Positions 54,685-63,551 of a stretch of DNA of 64,000 nucleotides are shown piece by piece (position 1 is the stretch's first letter; every line of letters starts with the position of its first letter). The position numbers and the translations under genes are program-made. Source of the stretch: SIG603 sp964370775 (lineage in GTDB: Bacteria; Bacillota; Clostridia; Oscillospirales; Acutalibacteraceae); the NCBI GenBank assembly GCA_964370775.1, contig CAYJKT010000001.1, positions 1-64,000 on the forward strand, read 5' to 3'. The notes beneath the pieces were generated by a model that had not been told where the DNA came from, did no database searches, and worked only from the letters and a program-made list of their open reading frames with translations.

Positions 54685-54811
54685 ATAATCACCTTTTCTG
54701 TTTACTAAATTAGTTTGCTAGTGTAAAACTCTATGCAAATGGTATATTAATTAAACATATTCCATGATATTATGGTACTATATTAATAGTGTACTCCTTT
54801 AAAAAATAAAA

Positions 54812-54832
54812 GTCAACTCATAACAAGTTGAC
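54812..54832 (-). terminator. Terminator of the URO-D-like gene
   Basis: Stem GTCAACT (54812-54818) / AGTTGAC (54826-54832); on the minus strand followed by TTTTATTTTTT. Confidence 0.75.
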
Positions 54833-54910
54833 CTTTGAACTATTTGTAGAGTTGCAAGAAAATGACTATCAAACAATCCTTGTAATGTACAATACATACA
54901 ATAAAAATCT

Positions 54911-56029
54911 TTAATACCTACCATATTCAGCGATAGTCTCCATAACTACTCTCATGCTTTCTAAAGATGACCCATTGTTTATTGAGCCAGCAGTTGCTAT
55001 GTTAACACCTCTTAAGTCGTTTTCCTTAGCCATAATGCAATCTCTTTTTACTTCTTCAATAATTTTCTCTCTGTCGTTACACATAAAAGTAAATGGAGCT
55101 AATTGTCCGTCAATACGCACTTTAGGTATATGTTTTCTAATCTCGCTCACTGTTAAAGTAGGGCCAAAATTGCAACCATTTAGCTTTACTTTCTCGAAAA
55201 ATGGTAAAAGGTGTCCCATTGCAGAGTCGGAATGTTGGTATCGCCAGTCGTTTTCGTCAAACGCTGTGTACTCAAAGATAGATTTAAGTATCGGATAACC
55301 GAACATCTCGTACATCTCAGGTGTTAGCAAGTTGCAATCATCATCAAAAAAGCCAAAACCATGCTTAAAATTATCCCTTGTTTTGCCAGCTTCTTCTATA
55401 AATAAATCTATATAATTTTTGATAACTTTTTCTATTGTTTTGGAAAATCTAACTGCAAGTTCAGGTTCATCATAGCAAAGAAAAATAAAGTTTTCCACGC
55501 CATAAATAGATGTAGCCAAAGTCACAGGACCTCTAATACCGTTGAATTGTGACGGCGTTTTGCCGTAAGTCTCAAAAATCCTTTTTTTCTCGCTGTCCCA
55601 ATTGCTAGGCAGCACAAAGCTTCTAAAATCCATTTTATCTATCTTATCTAGCTGTGCCTCTAGTTCCTCAGGTGTTTCGATAGGGCTATGAAGCCACTCG
55701 CCGTTATCACTTGCCGTGTATGTGCCACCAAAAATCTCACCAATTTTTTTGTACTCAGGAAAAACCTCATCAGCTGTCGGTAAGTCTTCTGGTAACAAAC
55801 TTTTACCAATTATTTTCTCAGCTTTTTCGTTGTATCTTTTATTAAGCTCGATTCGTCTTTCTTTTGGAGTATACCCCCACGGACTGCCCTCCTCGTTGAG
55901 TTCTGCAAACACACATTCTTCGCTCATGCGTATGCCAAGTGCCACTTGATTTGCGTTTTTAGAGAAACAGTTGTCCTCGTGTGCTAGTTCATCTTCTTGC
56001 CAAAATTTATGTAAATCATTGTATGTCAT
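54911..56029 (-). CDS. Uroporphyrinogen decarboxylase-like (URO-D superfamily) protein
   Basis: A 372-aa protein of the URO-D/MtaA barrel superfamily: GIRGPVTLATSIYGVENFIFLCYDEPEL-type segment (core RGPVTLA) near 168, DDDCNLLTPEMYEMFGYPILK near 227, and NFGPTLTVSEIRKHIP near 290. Such paralogs in Clostridia are often found next to sugar or one-carbon genes and are usually not heme enzymes. It is divergent from the isomerase at 56224 and shares the 194-bp region with it. Function unknown. Confidence 0.7.
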   Translation of the reverse strand: MTYNDLHKFWQEDELAHEDNCFSKNANQVALGIRMSEECVFAELNEEGSPWGYTPKERRIELNKRYNEKAEKIIGKSLLPEDLPTADEVFPEYKKIGEIFGGTYTASDNGEWLHSPIETPEELEAQLDKIDKMDFRSFVLPSNWDSEKKRIFETYGKTPSQFNGIRGPVTLATSIYGVENFIFLCYDEPELAVRFSKTIEKVIKNYIDLFIEEAGKTRDNFKHGFGFFDDDCNLLTPEMYEMFGYPILKSIFEYTAFDENDWRYQHSDSAMGHLLPFFEKVKLNGCNFGPTLTVSEIRKHIPKVRIDGQLAPFTFMCNDREKIIEEVKRDCIMAKENDLRGVNIATAGSINNGSSLESMRVVMETIAEYGRY

Positions 56030-56223
56030 AAGTTAGCCTCCAAGCTTTTTATTTATATTAACATAAACGATTAACTTAAACATGGTGAATATTGATAAGA
56101 TATTGTAAATCTTTTTGCGTTGTTGATAATATATGCAATGTTTAAAGCTAATATAATCAATGTTATTGTGTTTAAAAGCAAGTATTATTATAGGTATAAT
56201 TATTTTCGAAAGGAACTTCTATT

Positions 56224-56970
56224 ATGAGAATAGGTGCACAGTTTTTTACAATAAGGGATTTTTGCAAGACAACAGAGGATTTAGAGGCTTCTATTAAAAA
56301 AGTTGCTGATATAGGCTACAAATTCATTCAGCTTTCAGGTGTTTGCGATTACGACGCAACATGGATGAGAGGCGTACTTGATAAATACGGATTGGAGTGC
56401 GTAATCACACATATTAAGCCAGAAATTTTGCAGAACGATTTAGAGAAATGCATTAACGACCATAAAATTCTTAAGTGTAAATATATAGGTCTTGGTTCTT
56501 ATGGATTTAATTCAGACGAGAGAACAGTTGACGGCTTTATTAAAGAATATGAAGACATCGCAGTAAAAATTAAAGAGAACGACTGCTTTTTTATGTATCA
56601 CAACCATGATGTGGAGTACAAAAAAGTTAACGGAAAAACTATTATGCAAGATATGGCAGATAGAATTCCACAAGATTTAATGGGATTTACGCTTGATGCG
56701 TTCTGGGTGCAAGCTGGTGGTGCTGACCCAGCAGAATGGTTAGAGAAACTTAGTGGTAGAGTGCCTTGTATCCATGTTAAAGATTATGGCTTTGGCAGAA
56801 CTATGCTTGCGATTGGAGAGGGCAACTTAAACATGAAACGCATTGTGGATTCAGCTATAAAAGCAGGGTGCGAGTATCTTTTGGTTGAACAAGACGAGTG
56901 TAATGGGGAAGACCCTTTTAAATGCCTTGAGGTTAGTTACAAAAACTTATGCGCAATGGGTTTAGATTAG
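56224..56970 (+). CDS. Sugar phosphate isomerase/epimerase (xylose isomerase-like barrel)
   Basis: A 248-aa TIM-barrel protein of the AP_endonuc_2/IolE type. Metal-binding residues are visible: a His-rich strand MYHNHDVEY near 125, LDAFWVQAGGADP near 158, IHVKDYG near 184 and LLVEQDE near 217. It isomerises or epimerises a sugar or sugar derivative. GAAAGGAAC precedes the ATG. It lies 9 nt before a Gfo/Idh/MocA dehydrogenase, a common partner in inositol-like or keto-sugar degradation. Confidence 0.85.
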   Translation: MRIGAQFFTIRDFCKTTEDLEASIKKVADIGYKFIQLSGVCDYDATWMRGVLDKYGLECVITHIKPEILQNDLEKCINDHKILKCKYIGLGSYGFNSDERTVDGFIKEYEDIAVKIKENDCFFMYHNHDVEYKKVNGKTIMQDMADRIPQDLMGFTLDAFWVQAGGADPAEWLEKLSGRVPCIHVKDYGFGRTMLAIGEGNLNMKRIVDSAIKAGCEYLLVEQDECNGEDPFKCLEVSYKNLCAMGLD

Positions 56971-56979
56971 GAGGAGAAT

Positions 56980-58170
56980 ATGAAAAAAGTTAAATTAGGT
57001 ATAATTGGTGTTGGAAACATGGGTGGTGGGCACTCAGCAAACATAAAAGCTGGCAAATGCCCAGAGATTGAACTTGTGGCACTTGCTGATAAAAACGAAG
57101 CTAGAATTGCAAACCTAAAAGAGCAATTTGGTAGCGACATTACATATTTTACAGATGCTATCGAAATGCTAGACAGTGGGTTGATTGATGCTTGTATCGT
57201 TGCGACTCCTCACTATGACCACCCAACGTATGCTATAGAGTGCATGAAACGTGGTATTCATGTTATGAGCGAAAAACCTGCTGGTGTATATACAACACAA
57301 GTTAAAGAGATGAACGAAGCTGCTAAAACTGCTAACGTTAAGTTTGGTATGATGTTTAACCAAAGAACAGGCTCTATTTACATTAAAATGAGAGAGCTAA
57401 TTCAGTCTGGAATTTATGGTGATATTAGACGTGTTAACTGGCTTATCACTAACTGGTATCGTCCACAAGCTTATTATAATTCTAACGACTGGCGTGCGAC
57501 TTGGGTTGGCGAAGGCGGAGGCGTTTTGATTAACCAATGCCCACATCAACTAGACCTTTTACAATGGGTTTGTGGTATGCCTACAAAAGTAGATACTAAA
57601 ATGTACTATGGCAAATGGCACGATATTGAGGTTGAAGACGATGTTACGACTTTCCTAGAATTTGCTAACGGCGCAACAGGTACTTTTATCACATCAACAG
57701 GTGATGCAAACGGAACAAACAGATTTGAAGTGCAACTTGATAAAGCGAAAATTGTTGTGGAAAAAGACCATCTATACATCACAGAATACGCTGTGAGCGA
57801 ACCACAATTCTCTAAAGAGAACACAGTAGCTTTTGCAACGCCTGATATGAATAGCCTAGAACCTGAGAAAAACATTGTTGTGGGTGACACTAATGGTGGT
57901 GGACAACACGTAACTGTGCTTAACAAATGGGCAGCTGCAATTTTAAGAAACGAAGAAATGGTTGCAAACGGAGAAGAGGGTATAAACGGACTTACACTTT
58001 CTAATGCAATGCATTTGTCTAGCTTTTTGGGTAAAGAGGTTAGCATACCGTTTGATGATAAATTGTTCTATGATGAACTAATGAAAAGAGTTGCTACATC
58101 AGAATTAAGAGTAGTTGAGACACCTCAATTTACAGATACTTCTAAAACATATAACGGTGCAGTAAAATAA
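56980..58170 (+). CDS. Gfo/Idh/MocA family oxidoreductase
   Basis: A 396-aa NAD(P)-dependent dehydrogenase. Rossmann motif GIIGVGNMGGGHS near 7-19, the characteristic EKPAGVY near 95 and a beta-sheet substrate domain from about 125 (NWYRPQAYYNSNDWRATW, GGGVLINQCPHQLDLLQW). The last has the family His-Asp pair. Oxidises a sugar hydroxyl, probably feeding or using the product of the preceding isomerase. AGGAGG precedes the ATG. Confidence 0.88.
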   Translation: MKKVKLGIIGVGNMGGGHSANIKAGKCPEIELVALADKNEARIANLKEQFGSDITYFTDAIEMLDSGLIDACIVATPHYDHPTYAIECMKRGIHVMSEKPAGVYTTQVKEMNEAAKTANVKFGMMFNQRTGSIYIKMRELIQSGIYGDIRRVNWLITNWYRPQAYYNSNDWRATWVGEGGGVLINQCPHQLDLLQWVCGMPTKVDTKMYYGKWHDIEVEDDVTTFLEFANGATGTFITSTGDANGTNRFEVQLDKAKIVVEKDHLYITEYAVSEPQFSKENTVAFATPDMNSLEPEKNIVVGDTNGGGQHVTVLNKWAAAILRNEEMVANGEEGINGLTLSNAMHLSSFLGKEVSIPFDDKLFYDELMKRVATSELRVVETPQFTDTSKTYNGAVK

Positions 58171-58179
58171 AACCTACAA

Positions 58180-58209
58180 TTGCACCCCTAGCGTTTATTG
58201 TGATATAAT
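58180..58209 (+). promoter_or_regulatory. Promoter overlapping a terminator stem
   Basis: TTGCAC (58180-58185), 18-nt spacer, TATAAT (58204-58209); would drive the DUF5060/DUF4038 gene. Confidence 0.5.
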
Positions 58210-58239
58210 CATAACAAAACGTGAGGGGTGTAGTTTTTG
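58183..58239 (+). terminator. Terminator-like hairpin after the dehydrogenase gene
   Basis: CACCCCT (58183-58189) pairs with AGGGGTG (58224-58230), and CGTTT with AAACG inside it; TAGTTTTTG follows. The promoter at 58180-58209 is within the left arm and loop. Confidence 0.65.
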
Positions 58240-58263
58240 TATAATGAGAATGGAGATTTATTT

Positions 58264-59754
58264 ATGAAACTGGCATTAAATCAAGTAAAAGAGATAGTTT
58301 TTACTGCTGAAAATTCATCACAGCAAGATTATAAAAACATAAAAGCTATGTTTACTTGTGGAGAAACCACATTGAATATACCTGCATATTTTAAAGGAAA
58401 TAACACTTGGGCAGTGCATTTTTCGCCACCTAGTTTTGGCGAGTGGAACTATGTAGCGTACAATTTTGAGACAAGTGAACAGCTTGACAGTGGTAAAATA
58501 GTTTGCACTCAAAATACAGATATTATAAGTCCGTTATATGTGGGGAAATCTAATGATATACCGATGTTTTTTGCAGAGGATAAACCATATTTAGTTAATG
58601 CGTATGAATGCGATTGGCTATTTTCTTTGTGGATGCAAGACAAAGAGAGTGCAAAACGATTGATAGAAAATATCACAAAGCACAAGTTTAACTCTGTTGT
58701 TATGAACATTTATGCTCATAAGTGTGTGTGGACAAACCCAGACACAGAGGGCACAGTGTCACCTCCTCCAATTTTTTGCTGGGGAGGCACCAACGAAGAG
58801 CCAGATTTTTCTGTAATTAACGAAGATTTTTATTCTAAATTTGATGAGCTAATGGATTATTTAGCAGAAAAGAAAGTATATGTTTTTCTTTATTATTTTG
58901 TGTTCAACAAATTTGTTAGCTATCCAGAGAGAGACAGCGAAGAAGAACAGATGTATATAAAGCAAATTTGTGCTAGATACCAAGCGTATCCTAATATTGT
59001 GTGGGTGTATTCTAAGGAAGCTTACAGGCACGAGGACGCTAACCAAATATTGCGTAGCTTAAAAATTATGAGACACACAGATGCTTACAAACGCTTGCTA
59101 TCTGTGCAAGACCACAAAGCGACTATGTTTGACGAAGAAATGCTAAAATACATGAATTTCTTTATGCTTCAAAAACACAGCGATTTTTACGAATACACAA
59201 AGAACTTAGTTGAAAAGAAGCTTAGACCAGTGTTTTTCTCTGAATTCGGTTATGAAGCTGGTAAAACAGTTAAGGATAAAACATACAACGACGCACAAGA
59301 GATTAAAACTTTTGTGTTGCGTGCGTTGGATATAATTTTAGCTGGTGGAAGCACTTGTTACTACTACACATTCACTGGTTGGGATGTTATTAGGCCTGAT
59401 GATGTTCCACCTGGGTACGAGATTTTCAAGACTATACACGAATTTTTTACCTCACTTGATTGGTGGAACTATTTGCCAGAACCTAATTTTCATTTGTGGT
59501 CAAGCACTAGAACAAGCAAGCATATAGAAACAGGCGAATACATCACTGTAACAAACGGAATAGGGCAAATCTTGATAAATTATGATAGCGAAAGAGTTAA
59601 GTTTGCAGGAAGTTGGTTAAATCCATTTACAGGAGAGAAAAAAGAGCTGACAGAAGGTGATATAAAAAAATCCGTGGATAACCCACGTCAAACAGTACTT
59701 GTAAGTCCGTTTGAAGAAAAAACTTTCACTATATTAAAGCTTTCAATTAACTAA
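58264..59754 (+). CDS. DUF5060/DUF4038-type putative glycoside hydrolase
   Basis: A 496-aa protein without signal peptide. The first 70 residues (FGEWNYVAYNFET) resemble the DUF5060 beta-domain, residues about 85-400 a DUF4038-type TIM barrel (FFAEDKPYLVNAYECDWL, VFFSEFGYEAG with a possible nucleophile Glu), and the C-terminal 80 a beta-sandwich of the collagen-binding-2 type. The start is ATG 58264 with GGAGA 8 nt upstream; an in-frame TTG at 58237 overlaps the terminator. Follows the isomerase and dehydrogenase; probably releases their sugar substrate from an oligosaccharide. Confidence 0.75.
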   Translation: MKLALNQVKEIVFTAENSSQQDYKNIKAMFTCGETTLNIPAYFKGNNTWAVHFSPPSFGEWNYVAYNFETSEQLDSGKIVCTQNTDIISPLYVGKSNDIPMFFAEDKPYLVNAYECDWLFSLWMQDKESAKRLIENITKHKFNSVVMNIYAHKCVWTNPDTEGTVSPPPIFCWGGTNEEPDFSVINEDFYSKFDELMDYLAEKKVYVFLYYFVFNKFVSYPERDSEEEQMYIKQICARYQAYPNIVWVYSKEAYRHEDANQILRSLKIMRHTDAYKRLLSVQDHKATMFDEEMLKYMNFFMLQKHSDFYEYTKNLVEKKLRPVFFSEFGYEAGKTVKDKTYNDAQEIKTFVLRALDIILAGGSTCYYYTFTGWDVIRPDDVPPGYEIFKTIHEFFTSLDWWNYLPEPNFHLWSSTRTSKHIETGEYITVTNGIGQILINYDSERVKFAGSWLNPFTGEKKELTEGDIKKSVDNPRQTVLVSPFEEKTFTILKLSIN

Positions 59755-59881
59755 ATAAATACAATATTCATATTTTGTTAACAATTTGCAAATCACAAAA
59801 TGATATAATGATTTAATTAGTTAAAGCGATATAATTAGTATATTGCAATTCACTTTTTTAGGTAAAGGAGTTACTTTGGAA

Positions 59882-62140
59882 ATGATAAAATTACATTCAA
59901 ATGGCGTGTTTCTACTTAATGGTAAAGATATTGTAGAGTTTGATGAACAAAACCCTAACTTACCAAATAAAGAAGAAGCAAAAAAGGGAACTATTGCGTA
60001 TAGCATATTAACAAAACATAATCAATCTGATGATGAAAAGAACTTAAAAATTAAGTTTGACGCATTAACATCACATGATATAACTTACGTAGGTATTTTG
60101 CAAACTGCAAAAGCATCTGGTTTGGAGACTTTCCCAGTACCTTACGTTTTAACAAACTGTCACAACACTCTATGTGCTGTTGGTGGTACAATTAATGAGG
60201 ACGACCACTACTTTGGTTTATCTTCTGCTAAAAAATACGGTGGTATTTATGTGCCTCCACACGTTGCAGTTATTCATCAATATATGAGAGAAGCACAAGC
60301 AGGTTGTGGCAAAATGATTTTAGGGTCTGATAGCCACACAAGATACGGCGCACTTGGTACTATGGCAATAGGCGAGGGTGGTGGAGAGCTTGTTAAACAA
60401 ATTCTTTCACAAACTTATGATATCCCATACCCAGATGTAGTAGGTGTGTACTTAACTGGCAAACCAAGCATTGGTGTTGGTCCTCAAGATATAGCACTTG
60501 CTATTATTAAAGCTGTGTTTAAAAACGGATATGTTAAAAATAAAGTTATGGAATTTGTAGGCCCTGGTGTTAGTTCAATGTCTACTGATTACCGTAATGG
60601 TGTTGATGTTATGACAACTGAGACTACATGTTTGACATCTATTTGGAGAACAGATGAGGACACAAAAGAGTACTTAACAGAGCACAAAAGAGGAAGCGAT
60701 TACAAAGAGCTTAACCCAGCAGATGTAGCGTATTACGATGGATTTATTGAGGTTGATTTAAGCACTGTTAAACCTATGATAGCCTTGCCGTTCCACCCAA
60801 GTAACGGATATGAAATTGCTGAGTTTAAAGCGAATATGGCAGATATTATTAATGATATAGAGAAAAAAGCTGTTGATACAATTAGCAATCCTGACATTAA
60901 ATTCGACTTAGCTTCTAAAATCAAAGACGGTAACTTTGTGGTTGACCAAGGTATTATAGCTGGTTGTGCTGGTGGTACATATTCAAGCATTATGGAAGCT
61001 GCGCACATCTTAGATGGCAAAGATACTGGGGGAAGTGATTTCTCACTTTCTGTGTACCCAGCTTCTCAAGCTGTTATGGCAGAGGTAGCAAAAAATGGTG
61101 CAATATCTTCTCTAATATCATGTGGTGCAATAGTTAAAACGGCGTTCTGTGGCCCATGTTTCGGTGCTGGAGATACTCCTGCAAATGGTGCAATTAGTAT
61201 TCGTCACACAACAAGAAACTTCCCTAACCGTGAGGGTTCAAAACCTGGTAATGGTCAAATTTCTTCAGTAGCATTAATGGACGCAAGAAGTATCGCTGCT
61301 ACTGCTATAAATGGTGGTAAACTAACTGGCGCTGATGAAATCGGTTATGAGTATGAGTGCCCTAAATTTAACTATGACGACATGGCATATACAAGAAAAG
61401 TGTACCAAGGTTATGGCACACCAAACTTAGAAGAACCAGTAATCTATGGACCGAATATCAAAGACTGGCCAGCAATGCCAGCACTTAGCAAGCACATGCT
61501 TTTGAAAGTGGCGGCGTATATTGATGACGAAGTTACAACAACAGATGAACTAATTCCGTCTGGAGAGACTTCTTCTTATCGTTCTAACCCAATGGGTCTT
61601 GCAGAGTTCACATTGTCTAGACGTGTTCCAGAATATGTAGGCAATGCAAAAGCTATTGCTGTTTTAGAGAGCGACAGAAAAGACGGCAAACCTAGTGCTG
61701 AATTGAGTGGAATTATAGCTAAAGTTAAAAATATTAACGGATATAGCGATATTCAAGACACTGACATGCTTTTAAGCAGTGTTATTTACGCAACAAAACC
61801 AGGTGACGGCTCTGCTAGAGAGCAAGCTGCTTCTTGCCAAAGAGTTCTAGGAGCTGGTGCAAATATTGCTATGGAATATGCAACAAAAAGATACCGTTCT
61901 AACCTTATCAACTGGGGTATGGTACCATTTACAGCAAAAGAATTGCCAGATTTTGGTGTGGGAGACTACATTTTTGTGCCTAACATCAAAGAGGCTGTTG
62001 AAAACGGAACTTATGAGGTAAAAGCTTATCTTGTAGGCGAAGACGTGAAAGAGTTCACATTGAATATCGACGAGTTAACACCTGACGAGAAGACAATTAT
62101 AAGCGCAGGTTGCTTGATTAATTACAATAGAGTTAAATAA
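59882..62140 (+). CDS. Aconitase-family hydratase (YbhJ-like)
   Basis: A 752-aa protein of the aconitase superfamily. N-terminal segments LTNCHNTLCAVGGT and ILGSDSHTRYGALGTMAIGEGG are typical; the [4Fe-4S] cysteines lie in IAGCAGGTYSS and FCGPCFGAGDTPANG, the latter matching the aconitase CGPC. The C-terminal swivel region has RSNLINWGMVPF, as in aconitase. It is like E. coli YbhJ and putative hydratases of Clostridia; whether it makes isocitrate is not known. AAAGGAG is 11 nt before ATG 59882; a TTG at 59876 is 5 nt from it and is an alternative start. Confidence 0.8.
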   Translation: MIKLHSNGVFLLNGKDIVEFDEQNPNLPNKEEAKKGTIAYSILTKHNQSDDEKNLKIKFDALTSHDITYVGILQTAKASGLETFPVPYVLTNCHNTLCAVGGTINEDDHYFGLSSAKKYGGIYVPPHVAVIHQYMREAQAGCGKMILGSDSHTRYGALGTMAIGEGGGELVKQILSQTYDIPYPDVVGVYLTGKPSIGVGPQDIALAIIKAVFKNGYVKNKVMEFVGPGVSSMSTDYRNGVDVMTTETTCLTSIWRTDEDTKEYLTEHKRGSDYKELNPADVAYYDGFIEVDLSTVKPMIALPFHPSNGYEIAEFKANMADIINDIEKKAVDTISNPDIKFDLASKIKDGNFVVDQGIIAGCAGGTYSSIMEAAHILDGKDTGGSDFSLSVYPASQAVMAEVAKNGAISSLISCGAIVKTAFCGPCFGAGDTPANGAISIRHTTRNFPNREGSKPGNGQISSVALMDARSIAATAINGGKLTGADEIGYEYECPKFNYDDMAYTRKVYQGYGTPNLEEPVIYGPNIKDWPAMPALSKHMLLKVAAYIDDEVTTTDELIPSGETSSYRSNPMGLAEFTLSRRVPEYVGNAKAIAVLESDRKDGKPSAELSGIIAKVKNINGYSDIQDTDMLLSSVIYATKPGDGSAREQAASCQRVLGAGANIAMEYATKRYRSNLINWGMVPFTAKELPDFGVGDYIFVPNIKEAVENGTYEVKAYLVGEDVKEFTLNIDELTPDEKTIISAGCLINYNRVK

Positions 62141-62182
62141 TGATGTGAATAAAATTAAGTCATTTCATTATTTCCATGAAAT

Positions 62183-62299
62183 ATAAGAGTTTTAATAAAT
62201 CTTTTTCAAAAGATTTTGGGTTCTTAGGGCAAAGAGGAAGCTTTTTGCGATAGAAAAAGTTTCCTTATACATTCCTATTGGTGAAAATTTTTTGTTACG
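62183..62299. repeat. Dispersed intergenic hairpin repeat, copy B
   Basis: Partner of copy A at 35122. The core AATCTTTTTCAAAAGATT forms a perfect stem. The middle is shorter than in copy A, and the 3' end GTGAAAATTTTTTG is similar. It lies in the gene-free stretch 62141-62443. Confidence 0.65.
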
Positions 62300-62318
62300 T
62301 GGGTTTATTGACACGCTG

Positions 62319-62355
62319 AACGGAGTATGAATTATACATTCATACTCCGTTTTTT
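62319..62355 (+). terminator. Terminator of the hydratase gene
   Basis: Perfect 13-bp stem AACGGAGTATGAA (62319-62331) / TTCATACTCCGTT (62339-62351), followed by TTTTA. Confidence 0.9.
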
Positions 62356-62404
62356 ACTGTAAAAATATTTAGGTTTCGACTGGCAAAAATAGTATTTTAT
62401 GGTA

Positions 62405-62433
62405 TTTCGGAACGGTCAAGACCGTTCCCTACA
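62405..62433. repeat. REP-like palindrome 3
   Basis: Stem GGAACGGTC (62409-62417) / GACCGTTCC (62420-62428), flanked by TTCGG and CCCTACA, as at 4748-4777. It lies just after the tyrA stop. Confidence 0.65.
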
Positions 62434-62443
62434 AAATGCTTAA

Positions 62444-63541
62444 TCACTCTTTAATATGCACATCATAATTTAACTCACGCAATAACTTAATGCTTTTTTG
62501 CCTGTCGTCTTCTGTGTTAAAAGCAATAAACAAAGCACCAGTATAAAGTTCTCTGCTATTTTCGATAGACATATTTTTTATGTTGATATTGTTAGAAGCA
62601 AACAGCACTGCAATGTCAGCTATAGCACCAGTTTTATCCACCACGTCAACCACAATATCGTATAGCTTTATATACGCACCTGGGGTGATAGTTGTGAAAG
62701 AATCCCTGTAAACTTTGCCGTCCTCAAAAAAATCATACATCTCTGCTTTATCACTGTTTTCAACACTTGTCTTAATACTTGTTAAAATCTCTATCAAGTT
62801 ATCCAAAGAAGTCACAATCTCATCTGAATTATCAAGGCTTATGTTCTGCCACATGGTCGCATCACCAGAAGCAATCCTTGTAATGTCTTTAAATCCACCT
62901 GCTGCAAGCAGTTTCATGTAACTGTCTTTGGTGTCAAGCGTTTTTAAATTGTGACACAAAGCAGAGGCAACAACATGTGGAACATGACTTACGGAAGCCA
63001 CAACGTAGTCATGCGTTTTTGAGTCAATCACAATTGGAATAGCACCAATCATTTTAATCAACTGGCTCAGATTTTCAATTTTGTCACTTGGGCAAACTGG
63101 GGGAGGGCACAAAACATAGTATGCGTTCTCAAACAAATGAGATTTAGCAGAGTTATAAGAAACACGCTCTGAACCAGTCATAGGATGACCTCCGATATAT
63201 AGAAAATCTCCCTCGATTTTTTGCACTTCTGTATATATTTTATGCTTAGTGCTACCAACATCTGTAATAATACAATCTTTATCCACTATGCCTATCAAAG
63301 ATTTAATAATGCTAGGTATAATGCTAACTGGTGTGCAGATAAAAACTAAATCGCAACCAGTAAAAACATCATAGCTATCCATGCTGTAATCTGTGAGCAC
63401 GCCGTCTTGTTTTGCTTGTATCAAAGAATTTTCGTTGGTATCTCTTGCAACAATATTTTGGGTATCGCTTAAGTTTTTAACAGCTTTTGCAATAGAACCA
63501 CCTATTAAACCTAAGCCGATAATTCCAACTTTTTTAAACAT
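62444..63541 (-). CDS. tyrA: Prephenate dehydrogenase with C-terminal ACT domain
   Basis: A 365-aa enzyme of tyrosine synthesis, turning prephenate into 4-hydroxyphenylpyruvate with NAD(P)+. Rossmann motif VGIIGLGLIGGSIAKA at 4-19, GGHPMTGSERVSY near 118 with the catalytic His, and VASVSHVPHVVASAL near 187. The last 75 residues (YDIVVDVVDKTGAIADIAVLF) form an ACT domain, the usual site of tyrosine feedback. It follows hydF with a 10-nt gap in the same direction. Confidence 0.9.
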   Translation of the reverse strand: MFKKVGIIGLGLIGGSIAKAVKNLSDTQNIVARDTNENSLIQAKQDGVLTDYSMDSYDVFTGCDLVFICTPVSIIPSIIKSLIGIVDKDCIITDVGSTKHKIYTEVQKIEGDFLYIGGHPMTGSERVSYNSAKSHLFENAYYVLCPPPVCPSDKIENLSQLIKMIGAIPIVIDSKTHDYVVASVSHVPHVVASALCHNLKTLDTKDSYMKLLAAGGFKDITRIASGDATMWQNISLDNSDEIVTSLDNLIEILTSIKTSVENSDKAEMYDFFEDGKVYRDSFTTITPGAYIKLYDIVVDVVDKTGAIADIAVLFASNNINIKNMSIENSRELYTGALFIAFNTEDDRQKSIKLLRELNYDVHIKE

Positions 63542-63551
63542 ATATCCTCCG

